NCBI GenBank assembly: GCA_946478235.1
Contig: CAMLBF010000001.1
Coordinates: forward strand, 372,001-436,000
DNA from: an uncultured Bartonella sp.
GTDB lineage: Bacteria > Pseudomonadota > Alphaproteobacteria > Rhizobiales > Rhizobiaceae
DNA length: 64,000 nucleotides
Direction: 5' to 3'
Shown here: piece by piece, positions 27,455 to 35,627 of the stretch
Position numbering within the stretch: the stretch's first letter is position 1
How the letters are laid out: each line of letters begins with the position of its first letter
Program-made: the position numbers and the translations under genes
The notes under the pieces: generated by a model
The model's input: only the letters and a program-made list of their open reading frames with translations
Databases searched by the model: none
What the model was told of the DNA's origin: nothing

Positions 27455-28562
27455 TGGTTGGTTCGAGGTTAAAGACAACCCGATCAGCAAGGTTGGCGTT
27501 TTCGACTATTCTGGCGCACAAATTGGCGCAGCAGACCCAAACCGAATCTATCGAGTATACCGCCCGGCAGAAGAACTCGCAGACCCTGCAACAATAGAAA
27601 GTTTCAAACTTCTTCCAATCGTTGATGACCACACGATGTTAGGAAATCCTAATGAGGGGATGACACCGGCAGAAGATAAGGGCGTTGCTGGCGTTATTGG
27701 CGAGGAAGTTTATTTCAAGCACCCTTATCTCCTAGCAAATATCAAGGTTTTTTCTGAAACATTGCGGCAAAAAATCGAAGCCGGAAAAATTGACCTATCC
27801 GGTGGCTATCGTTGTTTTTACGAATTTACCCCCGGCATATTTGAAGGCGAACCCTATGACGCCATTCAGCGCCAACCGCGCGGCAACCATTTGGCTCTGG
27901 TTGATGAAGGACGCATGGGATCGGATGTTGTCGTGCTTGACCACCTGAAATTTACCGTTGACAAAAAGGACACCATCACAATGGAAAATGAAAAACTGTT
28001 AAGCGCATTGCAAGCCGCACTTGACAAACTAAACAAGGGCAGCGCCCTCACACAAGAAGACATTGAAAATCTTGCGTCAGTCGTCAACAGTCTTGCGCAA
28101 ACAACTTCAAAAGAAAAAAGCGATGACCCTGCTGCAACCGATAATAATGATGATGATGCATTGGTTGAAGAAATAGCCCCCGATAATGTTAGCGACTTAG
28201 ATGCTATTGATGATGAAACGGGGCAGACAACCGATCTTGAAAATGCCGCGAAACAATCCGCAATGGATGCACGCACATTCATTGCAGAACTTGGTGCGCG
28301 TGACCGCCTAGCGGCAAATCTTTCCAATGTTATTGGTACATTCGATCATTCATCAATGACAACTGAAGATGTGGCTTTATATGGCGCGCGCAAACTGGGG
28401 TTAAAATGCAAAAGACGCAATGCGCGTACAGCCGTTAGTGCCTATCTCTTAGGGTTGAAAAAAGGCGGATTGCATACGCTATCCCCTATGGTTTCATTTG
28501 ACCACACCATCAACACCTCAAAAAATGCTTCCTTCCTTACCCGTTATTTAAAGGGAAATTAA
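27429..28562 (+). CDS. DUF2213 prohead protease/scaffold protein
   Basis: The ATG at 27429 (MTKRQKD) lies in the portal 3' end, and the in-frame start 84 bp upstream is less likely. 377 residues. The N-terminal DUF2213 domain (GWFEVKDNPISKVGVFDYSG, LPIVDDHTMLG, IDLSGGYRCFYE, GNHLALVDEGR) is viewed as a capsid-maturation protease. An acidic, Ala/Asp-rich helical segment (about 180-300, scaffold-like) and a basic tail follow. Arrangement and length fit a fused protease-scaffold. Confidence 0.88.
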   Translation: MTKRQKDINGWFEVKDNPISKVGVFDYSGAQIGAADPNRIYRVYRPAEELADPATIESFKLLPIVDDHTMLGNPNEGMTPAEDKGVAGVIGEEVYFKHPYLLANIKVFSETLRQKIEAGKIDLSGGYRCFYEFTPGIFEGEPYDAIQRQPRGNHLALVDEGRMGSDVVVLDHLKFTVDKKDTITMENEKLLSALQAALDKLNKGSALTQEDIENLASVVNSLAQTTSKEKSDDPAATDNNDDDALVEEIAPDNVSDLDAIDDETGQTTDLENAAKQSAMDARTFIAELGARDRLAANLSNVIGTFDHSSMTTEDVALYGARKLGLKCKRRNARTAVSAYLLGLKKGGLHTLSPMVSFDHTINTSKNASFLTRYLKGN

Positions 28563-28563
28563 T

Positions 28564-29049
28564 ATGTTTCAAAATCAAGTTGAAAAACTTTTCGCACTCG
28601 GCCTTGTTGGTGAACCAGCATTTGATGCGCCTATCATTGCACAAAGTGCCATTTTAAAATCGGCGGACGCAACCAATAACGTGGTTGGGCGCGCTTTCAC
28701 AGTTGTGGAAGGTGCAACCGCAACCACGCCATTGACGGTAACAGCAGGTGGTCATGGCGCTTTTGCTGGCTTGTTGGGCATACCAAAATCCTACGCTGCT
28801 GCTGACCTAACCCCAACCTTAACATTGTCAAATGGCAAACCAGCCGAGCTTATTCTTTCAGGCGAAATCATTGTTGCAACCGATAACACTGCCAATGTTG
28901 GCGATATTGCGTTTTACGACATTGCAACGGGTATTTTAAGTTTTGCAGCAGCAGGAACGGCAACACCAGAAGGCAAAATGCCTATTCCTAATGCCACATT
29001 GCATTTTTACCAAAGCGAACAAAATCGCGTTGGCGTTTTAAAATTCTAG
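28564..29049 (+). CDS. Capsid cement/decoration protein, Gp24-like
   Basis: 161 residues beginning one base after the previous stop. Small, strand-rich, Ala/Thr/Gly-rich: VGRAFTVVEGATATTPLTVTAGG, FAGLLGIPKSYA, and GDIAFYDIATGILSFAAAG. This matches structural cement proteins that lie between prohead protease and capsid genes in DUF2184-type phages. It would stabilise the mature head from outside. Confidence 0.8.
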   Translation: MFQNQVEKLFALGLVGEPAFDAPIIAQSAILKSADATNNVVGRAFTVVEGATATTPLTVTAGGHGAFAGLLGIPKSYAAADLTPTLTLSNGKPAELILSGEIIVATDNTANVGDIAFYDIATGILSFAAAGTATPEGKMPIPNATLHFYQSEQNRVGVLKF

Positions 29050-29179
29050 TTCCTCTGGCGCATAAACAGCGTTTACCCTTACAATCATTCCATTGCCTTT
29101 CCCAATTGTTCACCCACATTCTTGCGTTTTTCAAAACGCGGGCTTGAACATTTGTTGCCTTATAAGGATTACCCATTCC

Positions 29180-30274
29180 ATGAAAGAATCCCAGACTTTT
29201 TCCCATGTGTCAGGCCGCGCGATAAAGCCACTTGCCATGACACAGCACGATTGCCGCGACTATGGTGCATTGTCGTGCATCGGTATCAATATTTCCGATC
29301 ATCATATACGCGCCATGATGAATGCCACCGATAGTGCAGATTTTGTGACACGCCCATCCATTGCAACGCCAACACAGTTTTTACAAAGCTGGTTGCCTGG
29401 CTTTGTTGAAATTATTACCAGCGCACGAAAAATAGACGAACTGGTTGGCATAGACACCGTTGGCGCATGGGAAGATGAAGAAATTGTACAAGGTGTTAAA
29501 GAACCAACCGGCCAAGCCCCTTTATATGGTGATACAACGAGTATTCCCTTGAATAGCTGGAATGCCAATTTTGAAGCACGCACCGTTGTACGTTTTGAAA
29601 GCGGTTTTCACCTCGGTCGCTTAGAAGAATTACGCTCCGCCCGCATGAAGCTGAATTCGGCTGAAGAAAAACGCAATAGTGCCAGCCTTAATCTGGAAAT
29701 ACAACGTAACCGCGTTGGTTTTTATGGCTTTAATAATGGTGAAGGCCGCACCTTTGGTCTGCTGAACGATCCGGCTCTTCTTCCCTATCAGACATTGCCA
29801 AAGGGTGCGTCAGCCAATACAACTTGGGAAACAAAAACATTCCTCGAAATCACAGCCGATATTCGCGTGATGATGGCGCGTTTACGCAAACAATCTGGCG
29901 ACACAATCAGTCCAGAAAATTCGGCTATTACATTGGCATTGCCGACATCAATTGTCGATTATCTATCGGTGACATCCGACTTCGGTGTTTCTGTACGTGA
30001 TTGGATTGCAAAAGCCTATCCTACACTGCGCATTGTTTCTGCACCAGAATTTGAAGGTGCAAATGGCGGTGCAAATGTTGCTTATCTTTATGCTGAAAGT
30101 GTTGCTGATGGTGCTTCAGATGGTGGGCGCACATTTGCGCAATGCGTGCCAGCAAAATTCCAGATGCTCGGTGTCGATCAGGGGTCAAAAGGCTACACGG
30201 AAGACTTTTCCAACGCGACTGCCGGTATCATTGTCAAAAGACCTTTCGCAGTGGTGCGCGTCACTGGTATCTAA
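29180..30274 (+). CDS. Major capsid protein, DUF2184 family
   Basis: The ATG at 29180 (MKESQTF) has ATAAGGATT at proper spacing, and the frame open from 29093 translates spacer. 364 residues. Family features: FLQSWLPGFVEIITSARKIDELVGIDTVGAWEDEEIVQGVKEPTG, YGDTTSIPLNSWNANFEARTVVRFE, ITLALPTSIVDYLSVTSDFGVSVRDWI, and a C-terminal FSNATAGIIVKRPFAVVRVTGI. HK97-type fold expected. It is the most abundant structural protein in such phages. Confidence 0.9.
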   Translation: MKESQTFSHVSGRAIKPLAMTQHDCRDYGALSCIGINISDHHIRAMMNATDSADFVTRPSIATPTQFLQSWLPGFVEIITSARKIDELVGIDTVGAWEDEEIVQGVKEPTGQAPLYGDTTSIPLNSWNANFEARTVVRFESGFHLGRLEELRSARMKLNSAEEKRNSASLNLEIQRNRVGFYGFNNGEGRTFGLLNDPALLPYQTLPKGASANTTWETKTFLEITADIRVMMARLRKQSGDTISPENSAITLALPTSIVDYLSVTSDFGVSVRDWIAKAYPTLRIVSAPEFEGANGGANVAYLYAESVADGASDGGRTFAQCVPAKFQMLGVDQGSKGYTEDFSNATAGIIVKRPFAVVRVTGI

Positions 30275-30654
30275 GTCATCGGTATCTAAAAAGAGCCATA
30301 GTGGTATTACCCGCCCGATCATTGCTTGTTGAAGGGTATAGTTTCATAAACGACTTAAAAACTGCACATGAGCAGCAATTTATGCCCTATATGTGCCTTT
30401 CCCCTATGAGCTTCCGCTATGCGACACGCATCTGGCTGCCATATGCGGTGCTTCTATGTGTCCCCACCTGTAATGCTTCTATGTGCCAAACATATACAAC
30501 GTCTCTATGTGCTCAACACATATGATGTCCCTATGTGCCAAGGATAAAACCAGCACATACAAGGCGCCGCTATCGACCTCTTTTATATGCGCCAGCAATA
30601 CCCCTCTCACGATAACGACAAGCTACTTAATTACGGAACGAATGGATCTGTGCA
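30275..30654. repeat. 380-bp spacer of degenerate CTATGTG repeats inside the head operon
   Basis: About six units around CTATGTGCC/CTATATGTGCC (30385-30540) at 20-30 bp spacing, decaying to either side. Frames of 70-127 codons through it have no ribosome site. No gene is supported. Confidence 0.7.
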
Positions 30655-31023
30655 ATGAGTTATTATGTATTTTCTACACTTGCAGCCGATGTCTCTTATG
30701 ACACTTATAAAAAGGGTGCGGGTGACCTACCAATCAAGTCATCATCAGTGACAATAAAAGGCGGTACTGGCATTGCCGATAAGCGGCTTATGACACCCCA
30801 TGGCGCGATAGCCACAAAAGTCAGCGATGAGCAACTAGAATTATTAACGCATAACCCCGTCTTCAACGCCCATGTTGAAAACGGTTTTGTTACGGTTTTA
30901 AAATCTGAGACAGATGGTGAAGTGGTGGCAAGTGATATGGTTAGCCGCGATGTAAGCGCCCCTCTGGTTGAACAGGATTTTTCGGCAGAAGATGTGCCAA
31001 CCACACGTCGCAAAAGAAAGTAG
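30655..31023 (+). CDS. Small structural protein, unknown
   Basis: 122 residues between capsid and DUF4054 genes, where head-completion or minor head proteins are normal. N-terminal part YYVFSTLAADVSYDTYKKG, a Gly/Ala-rich centre with KRLMTPHGAIATKVSDEQLELLTHNPVF, and a very basic end (TTRRKRK). The centre recalls proteins that describe a lower bound helix-loop for capsid proteins, but no family was recognised. Only a weak ribosome site (GGATC) precedes it. Confidence 0.65.
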   Translation: MSYYVFSTLAADVSYDTYKKGAGDLPIKSSSVTIKGGTGIADKRLMTPHGAIATKVSDEQLELLTHNPVFNAHVENGFVTVLKSETDGEVVASDMVSRDVSAPLVEQDFSAEDVPTTRRKRK

Positions 31024-31030
31024 GTGGCTT

Positions 31031-31474
31031 ATGTCCACTGACGTTTTTTTATCGGCTTTCCGCAATCGTTTTCCTGAATTTGCTGAAACAAGTGATGCGC
31101 TCATCAATCGTTATGCTGAAATTGCCACTATATTTTTGGGAGCTGAAGAAAGCCCCTTATTGGACGGTGCATCGTTCAACCTTGCCACACAATTACTCAC
31201 GGCTCATTGTCTAACGCTTTTTAACCAATCAAATGCAAATAATGACAATGCTTCAATGCCGTTGCAAAATGGGGTTCTAACCCGTGCAACCATTGACAAA
31301 GTGTCTGTTGAATATACCCCGCCAACATTCAACAATGGTTTTGATTATTGGGCGAATACCACAATTTACGGGCAAGAACTCATAAGCCTGATAAAAATAA
31401 AAGCCGCCGGTGGTTTTTATTTTGGCGGTGCCCATGAACGATGCGCCTTCCGCAAAGCTGGAGGAAAATTCTGA
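31031..31474 (+). CDS. DUF4054 head-tail connector protein
   Basis: The ATG at 31031 has AGGTGG 3 bp upstream. 147 residues. DUF4054 pattern: FLSAFRNRFPEFAETSDALINRYAEIATIFLG, ATQLLTAHCLTLF, and the C-terminal DYWANTTIYGQELISLIKIKAAGGFYFGG. These proteins form a ring below the portal in contractile phages. Confidence 0.85.
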   Translation: MSTDVFLSAFRNRFPEFAETSDALINRYAEIATIFLGAEESPLLDGASFNLATQLLTAHCLTLFNQSNANNDNASMPLQNGVLTRATIDKVSVEYTPPTFNNGFDYWANTTIYGQELISLIKIKAAGGFYFGGAHERCAFRKAGGKF

Positions 31475-31475
31475 T

Positions 31476-31877
31476 ATGGCAGCCACAACAGCACTTGCAG
31501 GCTTCATACAAAAAATGCAGCAATTGAAGGCCTTATCTTTTCAAGTCGGCGTACAACATACCTCCAAAACCATATCAGAAAAAGCAAAACACGTAGAATT
31601 TGGTACCCCCACCACGCCACCAAGCGCGGTGTTTCGCTTGAGTTTTGCCAATCACCAGCACGAATGGTCAAAAGCCATGGGGGATGCCGCCAAACAATGC
31701 ATGGGCAATGACAAAGTTAGTCAAAACAGCATGGAAGACGTGGCACATCTTGTTGTTCATGATCTCAAACAGGATTGTCTGGCTTTGGCCATGAAACAAC
31801 AAACGTCCAATCCTTCCCTAGCGCATGATCTCACATTGATAGCGCAAGAAATAAAATCGGACACAGAAGAACAATAA
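31476..31877 (+). CDS. Probable neck/tail-completion protein
   Basis: The ATG at 31476 follows the previous stop by two bases, with GGAGGAAA 11 bp upstream. Earlier in-frame ATGs overlap DUF4054. 133 residues: helical start (LAGFIQKMQQLKALSFQVGV), KHVEFGTPTTPPSAVFR in the middle, and a helical end. The HVEFGTPTTPPSAVFR element is typical of HK97 gp10-like head-tail proteins. The stop overlaps the next ATG. Confidence 0.65.
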   Translation: MAATTALAGFIQKMQQLKALSFQVGVQHTSKTISEKAKHVEFGTPTTPPSAVFRLSFANHQHEWSKAMGDAAKQCMGNDKVSQNSMEDVAHLVVHDLKQDCLALAMKQQTSNPSLAHDLTLIAQEIKSDTEEQ

Positions 31878-32239
31878 TGAGCGTTAATGTATTAAATCAG
31901 GCTTTGCGTCTCATTGGTGGTCACACGGTTGATTATCAAGCTTTTCTTGCCAATCAGCGCATGGCAGATGGTTCGCTATGTCCACAATATGCTGCATCCA
32001 TCAAACTTGTAGGTTATTTTGAACCCGTTGCCTCTACCCAGAAACTGGCACTGGGGCTTGACCTTAAAACCAATTATGCCCGATTTTTTGTTTCCCACCA
32101 AGTGTTGCCGATAAGCGCTGACCGTTCCAATGATCGGCTTTGCTTTGGCGGTTATCTTTATAATGTCAGTGGCGAAACCAACTGGTTAAAGCAAAACGGT
32201 TGGAAAGAGCTCTTCCTCACCGAAATCGGCAAGGCATAA
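31877..32239 (+). CDS. Neck-region protein, unknown family
   Basis: 120 residues, start overlapping the previous stop by one base. It looks strand-rich (YFEPVASTQKLALGLDLKTNYARFFVSHQVLPISADRS) and ends in a short barrel-like part (DRLCFGGYLYNVSGETNWLKQNGWKELFLTEI). Size and place match the head-tail stopper or collar proteins of Pam3/BcepB1A-like phages. Confidence 0.65.
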   Translation: MSVNVLNQALRLIGGHTVDYQAFLANQRMADGSLCPQYAASIKLVGYFEPVASTQKLALGLDLKTNYARFFVSHQVLPISADRSNDRLCFGGYLYNVSGETNWLKQNGWKELFLTEIGKA

Positions 32240-32244
32240 CCGCC

Positions 32245-32778
32245 ATGAATGATAAACAAATTTATGCTGGTCTTATCACTGTTATTGACGAGGGACTCAA
32301 AGCAAATGCTATCAATAATGTATGCGTATTGCGTGGCTATCAACCTTTGCCACAAGGGCGGTTGAGTAAGCCGAGCATCACACTTGTCAAACTATTCGAC
32401 CGGCGCATTGGACACCCTCATAAATCAAACATTTATGACAAGGACAATGATGTTTTTGAACATCAGGAAATCACTTTGCTGGAAAGCACCTTCCAGATAT
32501 CTGCATTTCTCACCGAAAATCCGGCAGATGAAGCGGGTCTTACAGCGTCTGATTTGTGCAACACGGTTGCTCGCATACTCGCTCATGACGATGCACTTGT
32601 TGCCCTTGCCAAAATAGGTTTGAGACCAGTTAACTTTAGCCCAATACGCCAAAATCAATTTGAAAATGAAAAAGGAGTTTATGAACTGAACCCCTCTTTC
32701 GACCTTGTTTTAACGCACCAGTTTGTCACCAAAACCGTCATTCCTGCTGCTCAAACTCTTGAAGGAAAATTTGCATGA
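32245..32778 (+). CDS. Tail terminator (neck) protein
   Basis: The ATG at 32245 is preferred to an in-frame start 45 bp earlier that overlaps the upstream gene. 177 residues: VIDEGLKANAINNVCVLRGYQPLPQGRLSKPSITLVKLFDRRIGHPHKSN, then HQEITLLESTFQISAFL and LNPSFDLVLTHQFVTKTVIPAAQ. This is the pattern of LIC12616/gp12-like neck terminator proteins found before DUF3383 sheath genes. It caps the tail tube. It overlaps the sheath gene by 4 bp. Confidence 0.75.
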   Translation: MNDKQIYAGLITVIDEGLKANAINNVCVLRGYQPLPQGRLSKPSITLVKLFDRRIGHPHKSNIYDKDNDVFEHQEITLLESTFQISAFLTENPADEAGLTASDLCNTVARILAHDDALVALAKIGLRPVNFSPIRQNQFENEKGVYELNPSFDLVLTHQFVTKTVIPAAQTLEGKFA

Positions 32779-34271
32779 CCATTAATATTAAGCGATATAT
32801 CGATATCACATCAGGCGTCGGAGGCAGTGCCAACGCGCGTCAACGTGAGCTCATAGGTCTTTTGTTTACCTCAAATCCGCGTGTTCCTGTCAACGCGACG
32901 CTGGAAATGGAAAGTGCTGCCGATGTAGCCGCCTATTTTGGTGCGCATACTAGGGAAGCCCAGCGCGCCAATTTCTATTTTGATTTTATTTCTAAAACCA
33001 TTACCCGTCCGCGCAAAATCGCTTTTGCCCGCTATGTCAAGGAAGCAACGCCAGCAACTATCTACGGCGGTCATGCCGATACGCTGTTGGATAATTGGAA
33101 AGCAGTCAATAATGGCAGTTTGACAATTATCGTCGGTTCAACCAAAGCCGAAATCACAGCTCTTGATTGTTCGCAATGTGCGTCACTCACTGATGTCGCT
33201 TCCCTTATTGAAGCTGCAATCAAGAATGTTGGCGGTATTTTTGCCCATTCCAACGTCAGCTATGATGCGCTCAAGTCCTGTTTCAATTTCCAGTCTGGTT
33301 CTGTTGGTAAAGCCGAAATCTCATTGGTTGATACTGGTACAAACGATATAGCAACACGCTTGGGTTGGGTTGGCTCTAAAGTTATCCTCTCGCCTGGTGC
33401 CGATCAAGAAACACCAGTAGAGGCATTTTTAAGAACTGCCGAACATAATAACAATTTTGGTTCTTTTGCCTTTATTGATGCTTTATCTGCAGCCGAAATT
33501 GTGTCTGTTGCCGAAGTCAATAGCGGCCGCAATGTGGAATTTATGTATTGCGTACCGACAACAGAAGCTAATGCACAAATCTTGAATGCAGCACTCGTCG
33601 ATTTATCTGGTGTTTGCCTAACCTTGGCAACAGATGAAAATGAATTTGACGAGATGGCGCCGCAAATTGTTTTGGCATCTACCGATTATGACCGCCGCAA
33701 CGGTACACAAAACTATATGTTCCAGCAGTTTAACCTCAAGGCCAAGGTCGATACTGCAAAAGATGCCGATTATTATGACAATTTACGCATCAATTATATG
33801 GGTGTCACGCAAACTGGCGGACAGCTTATCAAATTCTACCAACGCGGTGTTATGACGGGGCTTGCAACAGCACCGGTCGATATGAACACCTATGCCAATG
33901 AAATGTGGTTCAAGGACGCAGCCGCTTCCGCGTTGATGAGCCTACTTTTGGCAATGCCAAAAGTTTCAGCCAATGCCGATGGTCGCGGTCAGGTTATTGC
34001 AATCCTACAGGACGCGATTGATCGTGCGCTTTACAACGGCACAATCAGCGTTGAAAAACCAGTTAGCGTTGCGCAAAAGTTGTATATTAGCCAAATGACT
34101 GGTGATGTTGAAGCATGGCGTCAGGTGCAATCCGTTGGTTACTGGCTGGATTGTGACATGAAATCCATTACAACGGCTGATGGACGCAATGAATGGAAAG
34201 CCACCTATATTCTGATTTATGCTAAAGATGATGTTGTTAGAAAAATCGAAGGTACACATACGCTGATCTAG
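32775..34271 (+). CDS. Tail sheath protein, DUF3383 family
   Basis: 498 residues. The DUF3383 signature is well kept: IKRYIDITSGVGGSANARQRELIGLLFTSNPRVP at the start, AADVAAYFGAHTREAQRANFYFDFISKT, and a C-terminal domain with RINYMGVTQTGGQLIKFYQRGVMTG and the final VGYWLDC...WKATYILIYAKDDVVRKIEGTHTLI. It forms the contractile sheath, so the phage is a myovirus. Confidence 0.93.
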   Translation: MTINIKRYIDITSGVGGSANARQRELIGLLFTSNPRVPVNATLEMESAADVAAYFGAHTREAQRANFYFDFISKTITRPRKIAFARYVKEATPATIYGGHADTLLDNWKAVNNGSLTIIVGSTKAEITALDCSQCASLTDVASLIEAAIKNVGGIFAHSNVSYDALKSCFNFQSGSVGKAEISLVDTGTNDIATRLGWVGSKVILSPGADQETPVEAFLRTAEHNNNFGSFAFIDALSAAEIVSVAEVNSGRNVEFMYCVPTTEANAQILNAALVDLSGVCLTLATDENEFDEMAPQIVLASTDYDRRNGTQNYMFQQFNLKAKVDTAKDADYYDNLRINYMGVTQTGGQLIKFYQRGVMTGLATAPVDMNTYANEMWFKDAAASALMSLLLAMPKVSANADGRGQVIAILQDAIDRALYNGTISVEKPVSVAQKLYISQMTGDVEAWRQVQSVGYWLDCDMKSITTADGRNEWKATYILIYAKDDVVRKIEGTHTLI

Positions 34272-34627
34272 CAAATGCCGCGCATTGTTCCGTCATTTTA
34301 CCCGCGTTATGCACCCTTGTACCCTCGTTGTGCACGCATTATAAATGACGAAATAAACAACAAATGACAATGCAAATGCGTGTTGAACAGCTGTGCCATC
34401 GCTGTTCCATAAAGTTCAAACACGTCATTCCATCAATAAAAATCAGAAACCTGCAATCGGCCAATTTTTCCCATTGCCTTAGCAATTGCCCCTTTCGCCC
34501 CATAAAATCGGTTGATCGTGTCATTTCTCCAATCGGTTGATCGTGTCGATTGCACCACTCACTTGATCCATTCGGTTCCCCGAATGCTGTTTGTTTTCCC
34601 TTTCCCCAATTATAGGACTCATAAACT
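34272..34627. other. 356-bp spacer between sheath and tube genes
   Basis: Contains slipped short motifs (GTTATGCACCCTTGTACCCTCGTTGTGCACGC; AATCGGTTGATCGTGTC twice near 34507-34540). No gene is supported. Frames in both directions are shadows. Confidence 0.6.
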
Positions 34628-35077
34628 ATGGAAGATATTTCCGGTTTTGGCCTCAAGGTGCGCCTTGTGGCTTCTGATACTTTCCCCGCTGGTATCACAC
34701 TTACCCAGTTTGCTGATGATGCAGACCCTTTCGATATTCCCTCATTACAAGTCCGCGATAAGGCCATGGGGCTTAATGGCGATCTTGTTTATTGGTCAAA
34801 AGCCAATCCGCTAATGGTCACGCTCAATATGATACCAGCCGGCAGCGACGACCGTAATATGGAAATTTTGGTTGAAGCCAATCGTGTAGGCCGCAACAAA
34901 TATTCCGCTAAAGATGTTATCACACTAACTGGCATTTACCCCGATGGCCGTACCATCACGCTGTCTAATGGTGTGATAACAGAAGGTACGATTGCCAAAT
35001 CTATCACCTCTTCAGCCCGCATGAAATCAACGGCTTATGTCTTTGCTTTTGAAGCAATGGCACGCACAGGAGCATAA
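34628..35077 (+). CDS. Tail tube protein
   Basis: 149 residues directly after the sheath gene, as in all related phages. Strand-rich tube fold pattern: [45 protein letters not shown]-like [26 protein letters not shown], then [20 protein letters not shown]. It polymerises to the inner tube through which DNA passes. The stop overlaps the next start by one base. Confidence 0.78.
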   Translation: MEDISGFGLKVRLVASDTFPAGITLTQFADDADPFDIPSLQVRDKAMGLNGDLVYWSKANPLMVTLNMIPAGSDDRNMEILVEANRVGRNKYSAKDVITLTGIYPDGRTITLSNGVITEGTIAKSITSSARMKSTAYVFAFEAMARTGA

Positions 35078-35556
35078 TGATAATGTTGCTTGAACCAAAG
35101 GAAATTGCCATAAAAACGCAGGGCGATAATGGAAAAATCTTCGTTATCTCGAAATTTCCTGCTGTTCAGGGGCGTGAAATTATCACCAAATACCCAACAA
35201 GTAATATTCCCAAAGTTGGCGATTACGCAACATCTGAAGAAACAATGCTGAAATTGATGGCATTTGTTGGCGTTAAAGATGACAATGGCAATATATTGCC
35301 GCTTACGACCAAAGAACTGGTTAACAACCATGTCCCCGACTGGGAAGCCTTGGCCCGTATAGAATGGGCAATGATGGAATATAATTGCTCTTTTTTCGGC
35401 AAAGGGCTGAGCTCCGGTTTCTTAGAGAGTATCAGCCAGAAGGCCGTTCCGTGGGTTTCCCGAATATTGACCCTTTTATCGGAACAATTATCGAAGCAGG
35501 CAAAGCAAGCCTCCACGAACTCAAAAGCATCTACACACTCGAAGACGCCTTCATGA
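35077..35556 (+). CDS. Tail assembly chaperone, short form
   Basis: 159 residues if read without frameshift. It begins [16 protein letters not shown], with a conserved folded part up to about residue 107 (RIEWAMMEYNCSFF). The rest (FLESISQKAVPW...) becomes biased Ser/Lys/Thr sequence that merely overlaps the second frame. It lies between tube and tape measure, the standard place for the G/GT chaperone that loads on the tape measure during tail assembly. Confidence 0.82.
   Translation: MIMLLEPKEIAIKTQGDNGKIFVISKFPAVQGREIITKYPTSNIPKVGDYATSEETMLKLMAFVGVKDDNGNILPLTTKELVNNHVPDWEALARIEWAMMEYNCSFFGKGLSSGFLESISQKAVPWVSRILTLLSEQLSKQAKQASTNSKASTHSKTPS
35391..35397 (+). promoter_or_regulatory. -1 ribosomal frameshift site TTTTTTC
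   Basis: In the chaperone frame the codons read TCT-TTT-TTC, giving the ideal heptamer T-TTT-TTC. A shift by -1 here joins residue 107 to the overlapping frame that encodes the conserved C-terminal half. Confidence 0.75.
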
Positions 35557-35618
35557 TGTGGGAGGTCATACAGACCTCCCGTTTTAATGAATGGCTTGCA
35601 GTAAAAAAACAAAAGTGA
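35397..35618 (+). CDS. Tail assembly chaperone, frameshifted C-terminal half
   Basis: This frame has no credible start or ribosome site of its own. Read after a -1 shift at 35391-35397 it continues RQRAELRFLREYQPEG, then GTIIEAGKASLHELKSIYTLEDAFMMWEVIQTSRFNEWLAVKKQK. The last part is the usual T-domain pattern of fused chaperones (leucine-rich, LEDA...N.W). The joined product would be about 180 residues. It ends 9 bp before the tape measure gene. Confidence 0.75.
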   Translation, partial: RQRAELRFLREYQPEGRSVGFPNIDPFIGTIIEAGKASLHELKSIYTLEDAFMMWEVIQTSRFNEWLAVKKQK

Positions 35619-35627
35619 ATTAAATTT

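Noticed and set aside
29093-29179. Extended start of the capsid gene
   Set aside because: A good ribosome site stands before the ATG at 29180, and the extension is spacer-like.
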